The notes under the pieces are model-generated. The model was given only the letters and a program-made list of their open reading frames with translations. It did no database searches and was not told the DNA's origin. This document shows, one piece after another, positions 1 to 7,664 of a DNA stretch of 50,900 nucleotides (position 1 is the first letter of the stretch; every line of letters begins with the position of its first letter). Origin of the DNA: an uncultured Eubacteriales bacterium. GTDB taxonomy: Bacteria > Bacillota > Clostridia > Oscillospirales > Acutalibacteraceae. The stretch spans positions 1 to 50,900 of the forward strand of contig ONBJ01000012.1 of assembly GCA_900316025.1 (NCBI GenBank), written 5' to 3'. The position numbers and the translations under genes were made by a program.

Positions 1-2
1 AT

Positions 3-632
3 TATGTAAGTATTCTGTTTGAGTACGAAAACCAAGTACAGAAAACAGAACCGCAGAAATTTTTAGGCTTGGATTTTTCTATGCACGAATTATATGTTGA
101 CAGCAACGGTAATTGTCCGCAGTTTCTGAGATATTACAGGTTGTCCGAAAATAAACTGAAAAGAGAACAGAGAAAGCTTTCAAAAATGGTGAAAGGTTCA
201 AAGAACAGAGAAAAACAACGTATAAGAGTTGCTAAACTGCATGAAAAGGTTGCCAATCAAAGAAAAGATTTTCTGCACAAACAGTCAAGACAGATAACCA
301 ATGTCTATGATTGTGTGTGCATTGAAAATCTAAATATGCAGGCAATGGCACAGTCACTGAATTTCGGTAAACCTGTTTCAGACAACGGTTGGGGAATGTT
401 CACAGCATTTCTGAAATACAAGTTAGATGAACTTGGAAAAAGACTTGTCAAAATCGACAAATTCTTTGCAAGTTCACAAATTTGCAGTGCTTGTGGATAC
501 CAAAATCCCGATACAAAAGATTTGTCTGTTCGGGAATGGATTTGTTCTTGTTGTCAAACACATCATAACAGAGATATAAACGCTGCTGTAAACATACGAA
601 ATGAAGGTATGAGAATAGTAGCATTAGCATAA
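3..632 (+). CDS. tnpB: TnpB RNA-guided nuclease (partial, 5' end outside window)
   Basis: This is the C-terminal part of an IS605 OrfB/TnpB protein. The frame is open back to base 3, so an internal TTG at 69 is not a real start. The RuvC-like catalytic residues look intact: first Asp in LGLDFSM, Glu in CIENLNM, last Asp in NRDINAA. A four-Cys zinc-finger-like segment (CSACGY ... CSCC) lies between the second and third. In this family TnpB is a DNA endonuclease guided by an RNA made from the element's right end, and it favours retention of the element. Nothing in the visible part suggests inactivation, but the N-terminal domain cannot be judged. Stop codon at 630-632. Confidence 0.9.
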   Translation, partial: YVSILFEYENQVQKTEPQKFLGLDFSMHELYVDSNGNCPQFLRYYRLSENKLKREQRKLSKMVKGSKNREKQRIRVAKLHEKVANQRKDFLHKQSRQITNVYDCVCIENLNMQAMAQSLNFGKPVSDNGWGMFTAFLKYKLDELGKRLVKIDKFFASSQICSACGYQNPDTKDLSVREWICSCCQTHHNRDINAAVNIRNEGMRIVALA

Positions 633-750
633 AACAAAAATAAGAACTGTGGGACACACGGGGATAGCTTGTTGATACTGTACAGGTTGCTGTACTTGAG
701 CGAGAAGCCCCCGCTTCTAAGCGTTAGCGTAAGCGGCGGGAGTATGTCAC
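625..750 (+). ncRNA. Candidate omega RNA (reRNA) scaffold
   Basis: TnpB guide scaffolds are transcribed from the tnpB 3' end through the right end of the element. This segment contains a 6-bp stem GTACAG/CTGTAC with loop GTTG (about 680-695) and a larger hairpin (about 708-740), then ends at the putative element boundary. The guide would be the flanking bases from about 751 (ATACATAACAAAAACAG). The extent is inferred, not measured. Confidence 0.5.
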
Positions 751-761
751 ATACATAACAA

Positions 762-804
762 AAACAGACTCCTTGGAGTATAAACTCAGACAGTCTGTTT
801 TTTT
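762..804 (+). terminator. Rho-independent terminator
   Basis: AAACAGACT (762-770) pairs with AGTCTGTTT (792-800) and runs into a T tract (798-804). It lies immediately downstream of the IS right end, so it could end tnpB/omega RNA transcripts or belong to the gene into which the element inserted. Confidence 0.7.
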
Positions 805-837
805 ATTCAATACAGAAATACTGTATTAACAAAACAA

Positions 838-921
838 TAAAGTTTAGGTCAAGCCTTTTCAAAGGCTTGCGGTTTCCAAAGGCGGAGCCTTTGGTGGGAT
901 TTTAAAGGGCAAAGCCCTTTA
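838..921 (+). repeat. Family A three-hairpin repeat, copy 1
   Basis: Starts with TAAAGTTTAGGTC, followed by hairpin 1 (AAGCC...GGCTT), hairpin 2 (CCAAAGG...CCTTTGG) and hairpin 3 (AAAGGGC...GCCCTTT). It lies between the IS element and the terminator of the convergent membrane-protein gene. Copies 2-8 begin near 2025, 16308, 31040, 33662, 45256, 49149 and 50708. Confidence 0.9.
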
Positions 922-925
922 AAAA

Positions 926-972
926 AATAAGCAACCCCCGTCTGCCATTCCGACAGACGGGGGTTGCTTATT
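926..972 (-). terminator. Strong terminator of the Pr6Pr-type gene
   Basis: A long perfect stem (core GCAACCCCCGTCTG, 931-944, with its complement at 954-967, extended to about 19 bp) directly follows the minus-strand stop codon at 974. In that direction it is followed by a T-rich run (the A tract at 921-927). Confidence 0.85.
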
Positions 973-973
973 A

Positions 974-1678
974 CTATTCGGTTTTTTCTTCGGAATTTTC
1001 TTCGCTTTTCTTTTTCGGGAGTATTGAGGATATTTTCTGAGGGAGCTGATCCAGTGCGAAAAAAGTAAAGCCGATTATCACAAAGGCAAGCATCATTGTA
1101 ATTATTATTGCTAGGGTTGTAGCTGCTCCGTTAAGGCTGATATTCATAAAATCATAAGGAAAACGACCTTCGTCTCCTACTCTGCCGTTGAAAGCATATA
1201 CTACAAGATAAACGGTAGTCATATAGAAAAACGGAGGTATGCACCATATGAACGGAAACCATATTTTAAAGCTTCCTTTTTTATCGAAAAGTATCCAGTC
1301 CAGCACAATGACAATCGGCAGAGCGTAATGAATAATATTTGCCCAAAGAAAACTCAGATTGTCCGAAATCTGCCCCCTGTTTACAATAAAGTACGATACA
1401 AGCCCCATAAGGCACATACTGAGCATCAGAGTTCCTTTGAACGAGGGGAACAGACAGGTTTTTTCGCTGTCGGGGTGATTTACCTGCCAGAAAGAGAGAA
1501 TGAAGTAATATATAACGGTAACAATAGTTATCAGAATATCAAAATAATGGAAGGACGTAAGACTGAAGCTTCCGCCGAACAAATCCAGTTTTGCGATAAG
1601 AGCTATCGTACCGCTTATAGCTATAGCCATTCTCCACAGTACGGCAAGCGGCTTATATCGTATGTACATATTAATCAT
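974..1678 (-). CDS. Pr6Pr-like six-helix integral membrane protein
   Basis: This 234-residue protein is strongly hydrophobic, with about six predicted membrane segments. The segment near residues 115-130 (IIHYALPIVIVLDWILF) resembles the conserved HY...P...LDW signature I associate with the Pr6Pr family, a bacterial membrane family of unknown function. A Lys/Glu-rich cytoplasmic tail (KKKSEENSEEKTE) ends the protein. Two ATGs are possible (1678 and 1669); a GAAAGG segment lies just upstream and fits the second better. It is monocistronic, with its own terminator and a divergent small gene upstream. No function can be assigned; the family call is from memory. Confidence 0.7.
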   Translation of the reverse strand: MINMYIRYKPLAVLWRMAIAISGTIALIAKLDLFGGSFSLTSFHYFDILITIVTVIYYFILSFWQVNHPDSEKTCLFPSFKGTLMLSMCLMGLVSYFIVNRGQISDNLSFLWANIIHYALPIVIVLDWILFDKKGSFKIWFPFIWCIPPFFYMTTVYLVVYAFNGRVGDEGRFPYDFMNISLNGAATTLAIIITMMLAFVIIGFTFFALDQLPQKISSILPKKKSEENSEEKTE

Positions 1679-1773
1679 TGCCTTTCAAAATGTGATAAAC
1701 GGTGGTAATACAGGATATAATGTGCTATACTTTTATAAACAGAAAAATCAGGTCGGAAAGGTGGTTATAAACT

Positions 1774-1956
1774 GTGTACGGAAAATCCAACTGTGAGCAT
1801 TGTGCAAATTATATCTATGACGAAGAGTATGATTGTTATATCTGTCAGGTGAACCTTGACGAAGACGAAATGGCAAGGTTTATGCAGAAAAGCTGTTATG
1901 ACTGTCATTACTTCAAGTTTTATGACGAGTACAAAATGGTAGAAAAACAAAACTGA
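1774..1956 (+). CDS. Small Cys-rich protein, three CxxC pairs (DUF6472-like)
   Basis: A 60-residue acidic protein with CxxC pairs at residues 7/10, 21/24 and 41/44, suggesting a metal-binding (zinc ribbon-like) or redox fold. The central segment CQVNLDEDEMARF resembles small clostridial proteins I recall as DUF6472, with no known function. It starts with GTG at 1774, preceded by GGAAAGGTGG. It has its own terminator at 1981 and a possible -10 (TATAAT, 1716-1721) upstream. The Cys spacing and a well-placed terminator argue that it is a real gene despite its size. Confidence 0.75.
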   Translation: MYGKSNCEHCANYIYDEEYDCYICQVNLDEDEMARFMQKSCYDCHYFKFYDEYKMVEKQN

Positions 1957-1980
1957 AGAATATCTATGGTTATTCCTTTT

Positions 1981-2014
1981 AAAATGCCGTTTATGAACGG
2001 CATTTTATTTTTTT
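1981..2014 (+). terminator. Rho-independent terminator
   Basis: Perfect 11-bp stem AAAATGCCGTT (1981-1991) / AACGGCATTTT (1996-2006), loop TATG, then a T run to 2014. It ends the small Cys-rich gene. Confidence 0.9.
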
Positions 2015-2024
2015 AATGTCACGC

Positions 2025-2110
2025 TTCAAGGGCTTTGCCCTTGAAAATCCCACCAAAGGCTCCGCCTTTGGAAACCGCAAGCCTTTGAAAAGGCTTGACC
2101 TAAACTTTAT
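2025..2110 (-). repeat. Family A three-hairpin repeat, copy 2 (inverted)
   Basis: Minus-orientation copy between two convergent genes. Hairpin 3 is TTCAAGGGC/GCCCTTGAA (2025-2045), hairpin 2 CCAAAGG/CCTTTGG, hairpin 1 AAGCC/GGCTT, ending with the conserved edge (TAAACTTTAT on the plus strand, 2101-2110). It lies 22 bp past the proS stop codon. Confidence 0.9.
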
Positions 2111-2132
2111 GGTTATGGATTGTCTTTGGGGT

Positions 2133-3860
2133 TCAGATATTGTATTCGGCAAGAAGCTTATCCACAAGCTTTTTGATTTCTGCCGCCGAGTTTTCAAGCG
2201 GAATATCACTCTTGAAAGATTTATCTCTGAAAGAAACCTCACAGCAGTTTCTGTCTATCGTTTTGGGACTTATGACAACTCTTACAGGTATTCCGAACAA
2301 ATCGGCATCGGCAAACATAAATCCGGGACGTACAGCTCTGTCATCATAAAGAACCTCAACTCCCATATTGGTAAGTTCATTGTAGAGATTTTCGCAAATA
2401 TTGCTTACATTTTCGTCTTTGGCTCTGAGGTTGCATATTTCGACCTGCCAGGGGGCGATAGATATAGGCCATACAGGGCCGTAGTCATCGTGACTTTCCT
2501 CACAGACGGAAGCCGCAAGACGACCCACACCGATACCATAGCAGCCCATAATAGGATACTGAGCTTCGCCCTTATTGTCGAGGTATGTCATATCCATAGC
2601 TTTTGTATATTTAGTGCCGAGCTGGAAAATATTTCCTACTTCTATGCCACGCTTGATTGTAATTGAGTGCTTTCCGCATACAGGGCATACAGCACCTTCA
2701 AATGTTTTTGCTATATCCGTAAAGGTAACATCACCTAAATCACGCTTTATATTCAGACCTTTGTAATGATAATCAACCTCATTTGCACCGCATACAAGAC
2801 TTTCTATTCCAGAAAGGGATTTATCATAAACAACAATAACTCTTTCATCAATATTCAGAGGGCCTGTAAATCCGGGAACTATGCCGCATTCTTCGGTTAC
2901 AATATCCTGAGCAGGGTGTATATCGTCACCGATATAATTTCTGAGCTTTGTTTCGTTTACCTCCAGATCACCTCTTACAAATGCTACAATATATTTGTCA
3001 TCAGAATTTCTCTGGTACATAACGGCCTTGCAGGAGTGCTTGGCATCTGCGTTGAAAAATTTCTCAAGGTCATCTATTGTTTTTGCGTTCGGAGTGTGGA
3101 TTTTTTCCAGAGGAATTGCCTCATCGGGAGCATTTTCGACTATACAGTCAGCGGCTTCCATATTTGCCCTGTAGTCGCACTCTGAGCATATTGCAAGAGT
3201 ATCTTCGCCGATGTCGGCAAGCAGCATAAACTCGTGGGAAATACTTCCGCCCATCATACCGCTGTCGGATTTTACGGAAACGACATTTTTCGCACCTGCA
3301 CGTCTGAAAATTCTTTCATAAGCTTTAAAGCAGCGTTCGTAATATTCCTCCAAATCTGCCTGAGAGGTATGGAAAGAGTAAGCGTCTTTCATAGTGAACT
3401 CACGAACTCTTATAAGACCGCCTCTTGCACGGGGTTCATCTCTGAATTTGGTCTGTATCTGATATATCATAAAAGGATAGTTGGCGTATGATTGAGCGGT
3501 ATCCTTTGCCAGATGAACGGCAGCCTCCTCATGCGTCATACCAAGAACCATATTATTGTTGTTTCTGTCTTTGAACCTTGCCATTTCGCTGCCTATGCTT
3601 GAGTAGCGTCCTGACTTTTCCCAAAGGCTTGCAGGCATTACAACAGGGAACATAACCTCCTGACCGTCTATTTTGTCCATTTCCTCACGGATAATATTTT
3701 CGATTTTTCTTGTAATTCTTTTGGTGGGCATAAAAAGAGAATATATTCCGTTAGCCATATATTTCATATATCCGCCTCTTACCATAAGCTTATGACTGTC
3801 AATAAGGCAGTCTGAGGGAGCATTTTTAAACCTTTCACCTAAAAGCTTGGAAACTCTCAT
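2133..3860 (-). CDS. proS: Prolyl-tRNA synthetase (bacterial type)
   Basis: Charges tRNA-Pro with proline in the cytoplasm. At 575 residues it matches the usual bacterial-type enzyme, including the YbaK-like editing insertion in the middle (about residues 230-390) and the C-terminal anticodon-binding domain. Class II motif 2 is visible (QTKFRDEPRARGGLIRVREF), together with the N-terminal SKLLGERF...D..SHKLMVRGGY segment. ATG at 3860 follows AAGGAGTTG. A promoter TTGACT-N17-TAATAT lies at 3933-3905 on the minus strand. No T-box is present in the short leader, unlike ilvA in this window. Confidence 0.97.
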   Translation of the reverse strand: MRVSKLLGERFKNAPSDCLIDSHKLMVRGGYMKYMANGIYSLFMPTKRITRKIENIIREEMDKIDGQEVMFPVVMPASLWEKSGRYSSIGSEMARFKDRNNNNMVLGMTHEEAAVHLAKDTAQSYANYPFMIYQIQTKFRDEPRARGGLIRVREFTMKDAYSFHTSQADLEEYYERCFKAYERIFRRAGAKNVVSVKSDSGMMGGSISHEFMLLADIGEDTLAICSECDYRANMEAADCIVENAPDEAIPLEKIHTPNAKTIDDLEKFFNADAKHSCKAVMYQRNSDDKYIVAFVRGDLEVNETKLRNYIGDDIHPAQDIVTEECGIVPGFTGPLNIDERVIVVYDKSLSGIESLVCGANEVDYHYKGLNIKRDLGDVTFTDIAKTFEGAVCPVCGKHSITIKRGIEVGNIFQLGTKYTKAMDMTYLDNKGEAQYPIMGCYGIGVGRLAASVCEESHDDYGPVWPISIAPWQVEICNLRAKDENVSNICENLYNELTNMGVEVLYDDRAVRPGFMFADADLFGIPVRVVISPKTIDRNCCEVSFRDKSFKSDIPLENSAAEIKKLVDKLLAEYNI

Positions 3861-3904
3861 TAAAACTACAACTCCTTAAAAATGTATACAAAAATCATAA
3901 ACTA

Positions 3905-3933
3905 ATATTACCACTTACACATAAAAAAGTCAA
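3905..3933 (-). promoter_or_regulatory. Putative sigma-A promoter of proS
   Basis: On the minus strand TTGACT (3933-3928), 17-bp spacer, TAATAT (3910-3905), about 45 bp before the proS start codon. Confidence 0.6.
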
Positions 3934-3964
3934 TTTTTATTGAAATAATGATATAATTAAAATA

Positions 3965-4005
3965 AAACATCTGTATGACGGTTTAAATCCGACATACAGA
4001 TGTTT
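3965..4005 (-). terminator. Terminator after SGNH hydrolase copy 1
   Basis: 13-bp stem AAACATCTGTATG (3965-3977) / CATACAGATGTTT (3993-4005), followed in the minus direction by a T-rich stretch. It lies just beyond the ancestral stop codon of the broken tail (4028). Confidence 0.8.
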
Positions 4006-4027
4006 GAAATTAAAGCTTAATAAATTA

Positions 4028-4500
4028 TTATGCGACTGTTACTGTACAGCTTGCAGTTTTGCCGTTGTACGTTGTTACTGTTATAACTGAAGTACCAGCT
4101 TTCTGAGCTACAATTTTACCTGTACTGTATACTCTTACAACAGAAGGATCACTGCTTTACAACAGAAGGATCACTGCTTGTCCACTTGAAAGATGATGCT
4201 GAATTTTCAGAAAGAATTTTCTTGAAGGTATAGCTGGAATTTACATTGAGCGTCAGGGTCTCCTTGTCAAGAGTAATGCTTTCGGGAGCGTGCTTTACGT
4301 TTACCTTACAGGTAGCTGTAAGACCATTGGGAGTTGTTGCCGTTATGGTAACGGTACCACGCTTTTTACCTGTAACAACGCCGTATTTGTCTACAGCGGC
4401 GATTTTCTTGTCGCTGCTGCTCCATTTAACAGTCTTTACTGCTTCTGAGGGAGCAATAGTTGCTTTGAGTGCGTAGTTCTGACCAATACCGATATTTACA
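4028..4500 (-). pseudogene. Out-of-frame Ig-like (BIG2) tail of SGNH hydrolase copy 1
   Basis: In a frame different from the upstream hydrolase, this stretch encodes SVELNKTAVNIGIG, a VKWSSSD core, TGKKRGTVTITATTP, and a second-domain start TLDKETLTLNVNSSYTF. This closely matches the tail of copy 2. Two lesions are visible. There is a net 31-nt deletion at the junction near 4531 relative to copy 2. There is also an exact 22-nt tandem duplication at about 4138-4182 (unit beginning TTACAACAGAAGGATC), which shifts the second Ig-like domain again. The restored frame would end GKTASCTVTVA at the stop 4028-4030. Confidence 0.85.
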
Positions 4501-5794
4501 GCTGTTTTGTTAAGCTCAACGCTTTCAGCACGATTTCACGGTGTCCGTTAGCATCGGGGTGAGGGTCGAGATTAAGCTCGTTGCTTATGTTGTAAACGTC
4601 TACAAAAACCGCACCATTTTCATCTGCAACGCTCTGAAGCTTTTCGTTGAGTGAAATTATAGAGGGAGCGACATTTTTTCCTGCAAGCAGATACTGCATG
4701 GGATAAGCGATTTCATCTGATATAATGGAAAGAAGCTGTGCCATTTTTTCTTTTTTCTGCTGCTTGATTTTAGCTATACGCTGTTTCAGCTCTGCGATGT
4801 GGCTGAAGCAGCTTTCTGTTTTTTCCTCTGCTTCTTCATCAGTTACAAGCTCAACCTCGTCATCAGTATCCAGCTTCTGACCGCATACCTCTTCGGCAGC
4901 TCTTGTAAAGATATTCTTCATAACGGCAGACATATTATAAACCTGTCCGTCATATACAAGTGAATTTCCGTAAGGGTTGAACATACCGATTAAAGCAATA
5001 TCGGTATCGCTGTTTACTGCTTTTACAGCGTCAACAACCTTTGTAACGTTTTCAGCGGATTTTTCTACATAGCTGTCGGTATCATTCAGAAGACCCTTGA
5101 GATAAGCCGCAGCCTCAGCAATAGTCTGATAGTCTATGTTATCCTTGTTTTGCTCAATAATGTATATTCCTGTCTGCATTGATGTCTCGCTGTCGAATCC
5201 TGCAACAGTCATTATAAGTGCAGTGCCTGTTGCCTGAAGAATAGGATTTTGATTTGCCATCATAGGCATAAGCATTTCAAGAACTATGTCGTTTCCGCCA
5301 AGCTGTATGCTTACCAGCTCAGCCTCGGGAAGATACTGCATAAAGTAGTCGTGATATTTTGACATAGCCTCAATGCCTCTTTGTCCCAGAAAGCCTCCGA
5401 CAACTGCCTCAGCCATATCGCTGTGGAAATTCTCTGAAAGGATTGCATCTGCTACATCTTCTGCACGGAAGCCTGTAGTTGAAAGATTTGTTGCGGTTGT
5501 GGTGTAGCCTCTTTCAGCACCTACCTCTGCAAGATATTCGCCGAATACCTGAGCGTATGCGTCCTGTACGGGGTTGGCAAGCAAATCATCTGTGATGATG
5601 AATGCAGGGTCAGCCATCATTGATTCCGTCGTGCCGTCGCTTGACAAACCGAAGCCTGCTGCGATACTGTCGCCTAATGCAACATAGTTGTAAGCCTTGT
5701 CAGGTGCAGTACCCTCCGCATTGACGGCAAGACAAGCCTGACTGCTGAGCATTACCGCTGACAGAGCTACGGATAAAAGCTTTTTGCATTTCAT
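4496..5794 (-). CDS. Secreted SGNH/GDSL hydrolase, copy 1 (C-terminally frameshifted)
   Basis: A secreted esterase/lipase-like enzyme of the SGNH superfamily. A signal peptide is present (MKCKKLLSVALSAVMLSSQACLA). Block I is YVALGDSIAAGFG (nucleophile Ser about residue 44), block III is LGGNDIV (about residue 167), and block V is DPHPDANGH, giving the catalytic Asp/His pair. A charged coiled-coil-like insert (EEKTES...KQRIAKIKQQKKEK) lies at about residues 320-355. ATG at 5794 follows AGGAGGTTCA. The protein ends at GHREIVLKALSLTKQL because of a 31-nt deletion, so the Ig-like tail present in copy 2 is lost. The catalytic core is complete, so activity is plausible. Substrate unknown. Confidence 0.88.
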   Translation of the reverse strand: MKCKKLLSVALSAVMLSSQACLAVNAEGTAPDKAYNYVALGDSIAAGFGLSSDGTTESMMADPAFIITDDLLANPVQDAYAQVFGEYLAEVGAERGYTTTATNLSTTGFRAEDVADAILSENFHSDMAEAVVGGFLGQRGIEAMSKYHDYFMQYLPEAELVSIQLGGNDIVLEMLMPMMANQNPILQATGTALIMTVAGFDSETSMQTGIYIIEQNKDNIDYQTIAEAAAYLKGLLNDTDSYVEKSAENVTKVVDAVKAVNSDTDIALIGMFNPYGNSLVYDGQVYNMSAVMKNIFTRAAEEVCGQKLDTDDEVELVTDEEAEEKTESCFSHIAELKQRIAKIKQQKKEKMAQLLSIISDEIAYPMQYLLAGKNVAPSIISLNEKLQSVADENGAVFVDVYNISNELNLDPHPDANGHREIVLKALSLTKQL

Positions 5795-5828
5795 AGTAAA
5801 TGAACCTCCTGTTTTTTTGAATTTAATG

Positions 5829-5862
5829 TTGAACGGATAGGCAGAAAAGCCTATCCGTTCAA
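5829..5862. terminator. Palindrome between the two SGNH genes
   Basis: 14-bp perfect stem TTGAACGGATAGGC (5829-5842) / GCCTATCCGTTCAA (5849-5862). It lies after the ancestral end of copy 2 and before the RBS of copy 1. The U tract is poor on the minus strand, so it may be an attenuating or processing hairpin rather than a full terminator. Confidence 0.55.
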
Positions 5863-5882
5863 TTTTATATTATGCAGCTGTT

Positions 5883-6014
5883 TTAAGCAACCGTTACCTC
5901 ACAGCTTGCTGTCTTGCCGTTGTACGTTGTTACTGTTATAACTGAAGTACCAGCTTTCTGAGCTACAATTTTACCTGTACTGTATACTCTTACAACAGAA
6001 GGATCACTGCTTAT
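5883..6014 (-). pseudogene. Out-of-frame end of the second Ig-like domain of SGNH copy 2
   Basis: After a 16-nt deletion relative to copy 1 (at about 6013) the frame shifts and copy 2 stops at SENSA. The lost frame continues as SSDPSVVRVYSTGKIVAQKA and ends at 5883-5885. About 98 nt here are identical to copy 1 (from about 4060), far more similar than the catalytic parts of the two genes. Confidence 0.85.
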
Positions 6015-7639
6015 GCTGAATTTTCAGAAAGAATTTTCTTGAAAGTATAGTTGGAATTTATATTGAGTTTCAATGTTTCCTTGTCAAGGGTAATGCTTTG
6101 AGGAGCATGCTTTACGTTTACCTTACATACTGCTGTCAGACCATTGGGAGTTGTTGCTGTTATAGTAACAGTACCAACCTTTTTACCTGTAACCATACCG
6201 TGTTTGTCTACAGTAGCGATTTTCTCATCGCTGCTGCTCCATTTAACGGTCTTTACTGCTTCTGAGGGAGCAATAGTTGCTTTGAGTGCGTAGTTCTGAC
6301 CAATACCGATATTTACAGCTGTTTTGTTAAGCTCAACGCTTTCAGCAGTATTTTCGAGCGTTTCTTCCATAAATGCTGCAATTTCACTGTGTCCCTTTGC
6401 AGTGGGGTGAGGGTCGAGGTTAAGTTCGTTGCTTATGTTGTAAACGTCAACATATACTGCATTTTCTTCTGCTGCAATAGCCTGTAATTTTGCGTTCAGG
6501 GATTTCATCTGAGGCTCAACGTTTTTGCCTGCGATTGTGTACTGCATAGGATAAGCGATTTCCTCGGAAATGATGGAAAGAAGCTGCTCGAGCTTTTCCT
6601 TTTTCTGCTGTCTGAGCTTAGCTATACGCTTCTTCAGCTCAGCAACGTGCCGTGAGCATTCCTCTGTTTTTTCCTCTGCTTCATCATCTGTTACAAGCTC
6701 AACCTCTTCTACATCAAGCTTTTTGCCGCAGATTTCCTCGGCAGCTCTTTTGAATATTGTCTGCATAACTGTTGACATATCATAGATTGTTCCTTCGTAT
6801 ACCAGGGAATTTCCATAAGGATTGAACATACCTATAACAGCAATGTCAGTGTCACTGTTTACTGTTTTAACAGCCTTTACAACGTCATGTACGTGACCTG
6901 CTGAATGTTCAACATATGTTTCGGCATTCTGGCTTACGTTGCTCAGATAAGCTGCAGCTTCCGTAAATGTCTGATATGTAAGATTATCCTTCTGTCCTTC
7001 CAATACCATAATTCCGCCGCCAATTGACGTTTGCATATCGCAGCCGAACAGTGTCAGCATCATCGATGTGCTTACAGCCTGCAAAACGGGATTTTCTGAT
7101 GAACCCATGGGAACGAGTATTTCCATAACAATATCGTTTCCGCCCATTTGTACGCTTACAAGGTCAGCCTTGGAAAGATACTTGTTGTAAATTGTGTGGT
7201 AATTGCTGAGAGGTGCACTTGCTCCCGTGCCTACAAAATATTCCAGAATCCATGTAGCAATGTCACCCTTATAGCCGTCGTTTAAAATTGTCTGCTCAAC
7301 ATCCTGTGCACGGTATGCAGTAGAGGAAAGGTTGGTTGCTGTTGTGGTGTAGCCTCTTTCAGCACCTAATTCTGCAAGATAGCTGCCGAATACCTGAGCA
7401 TAAGCATTCTGTACTGGATTTGCAATCAAATCTTCGGTAAGAACAAGAGCAGGGTCGGTTGCGAATGATTGTAAAGAACCATCGCCGGAAAGACCAAAAC
7501 CTGCCGCAATACTGTCGCCGAGAGCGACATAGTTGTAGGTTTTGTCAGGTGTACTTTCCTCAGCGGAGGCAAATACACAAGACATGTTGCCCAGCATAAT
7601 TGCTGAAAGGGCAACGGATAAAACTTTTTTAAGTTTCAT
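6011..7639 (-). CDS. Secreted SGNH/GDSL hydrolase with Ig-like tail, copy 2 (truncated)
   Basis: Paralogue of the next gene downstream. Signal peptide MKLKKVLSVALSAIMLGNMSCVFA; block I YVALGDSIAAGFGLS; block III MGGNDIV; block V DPHPTAKGH; the same charged helical insert (AELKKRIAKLRQQKKEK). A BIG2-type Ig-like domain (about residues 435-510: VELNKTAVNIGIG, VKWSSSDEKIATVD, VGTVTITATTP) follows the catalytic domain, and a second one begins (ITLDKETLKLN) but is cut by a 16-nt deletion. ATG at 7639 follows AAGGAGGTTT. It begins 26 bp after the ligase gene, so the two are probably co-transcribed. BIG2 domains usually sit on surface proteins; the substrate is unknown. Confidence 0.88.
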   Translation of the reverse strand: MKLKKVLSVALSAIMLGNMSCVFASAEESTPDKTYNYVALGDSIAAGFGLSGDGSLQSFATDPALVLTEDLIANPVQNAYAQVFGSYLAELGAERGYTTTATNLSSTAYRAQDVEQTILNDGYKGDIATWILEYFVGTGASAPLSNYHTIYNKYLSKADLVSVQMGGNDIVMEILVPMGSSENPVLQAVSTSMMLTLFGCDMQTSIGGGIMVLEGQKDNLTYQTFTEAAAYLSNVSQNAETYVEHSAGHVHDVVKAVKTVNSDTDIAVIGMFNPYGNSLVYEGTIYDMSTVMQTIFKRAAEEICGKKLDVEEVELVTDDEAEEKTEECSRHVAELKKRIAKLRQQKKEKLEQLLSIISEEIAYPMQYTIAGKNVEPQMKSLNAKLQAIAAEENAVYVDVYNISNELNLDPHPTAKGHSEIAAFMEETLENTAESVELNKTAVNIGIGQNYALKATIAPSEAVKTVKWSSSDEKIATVDKHGMVTGKKVGTVTITATTPNGLTAVCKVNVKHAPQSITLDKETLKLNINSNYTFKKILSENSA

Positions 7640-7664
7640 AATGAAACCTCCTTGAAAATATTAA

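Larger units (their letters stand above)
1..750 (+). mobile_element. IS200/IS605-type element, right-hand part
   Basis: The left edge of the window cuts this element. What is present is the 3' part of tnpB followed by a structured right end with a G/C-rich hairpin at about 708-740 and the terminal segment GTATGTCAC at 742-750, which is typical of IS605-group right ends. No tnpA is visible. The outer boundary at 750 is inferred from resemblance to other elements and could be off by a few bases. Confidence 0.75.

Noticed and set aside
69-632. TnpB as a complete gene starting at TTG 69
   Set aside because: The frame is open to the window edge and the family's first catalytic Asp lies at this point, so the gene is cut by the window.
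2016-2666. Plus-strand open frames opposite proS, alaS, argD and similar genes
   Set aside because: They lie antisense to well-conserved genes, lack RBS or known motifs, and some begin inside repeats.
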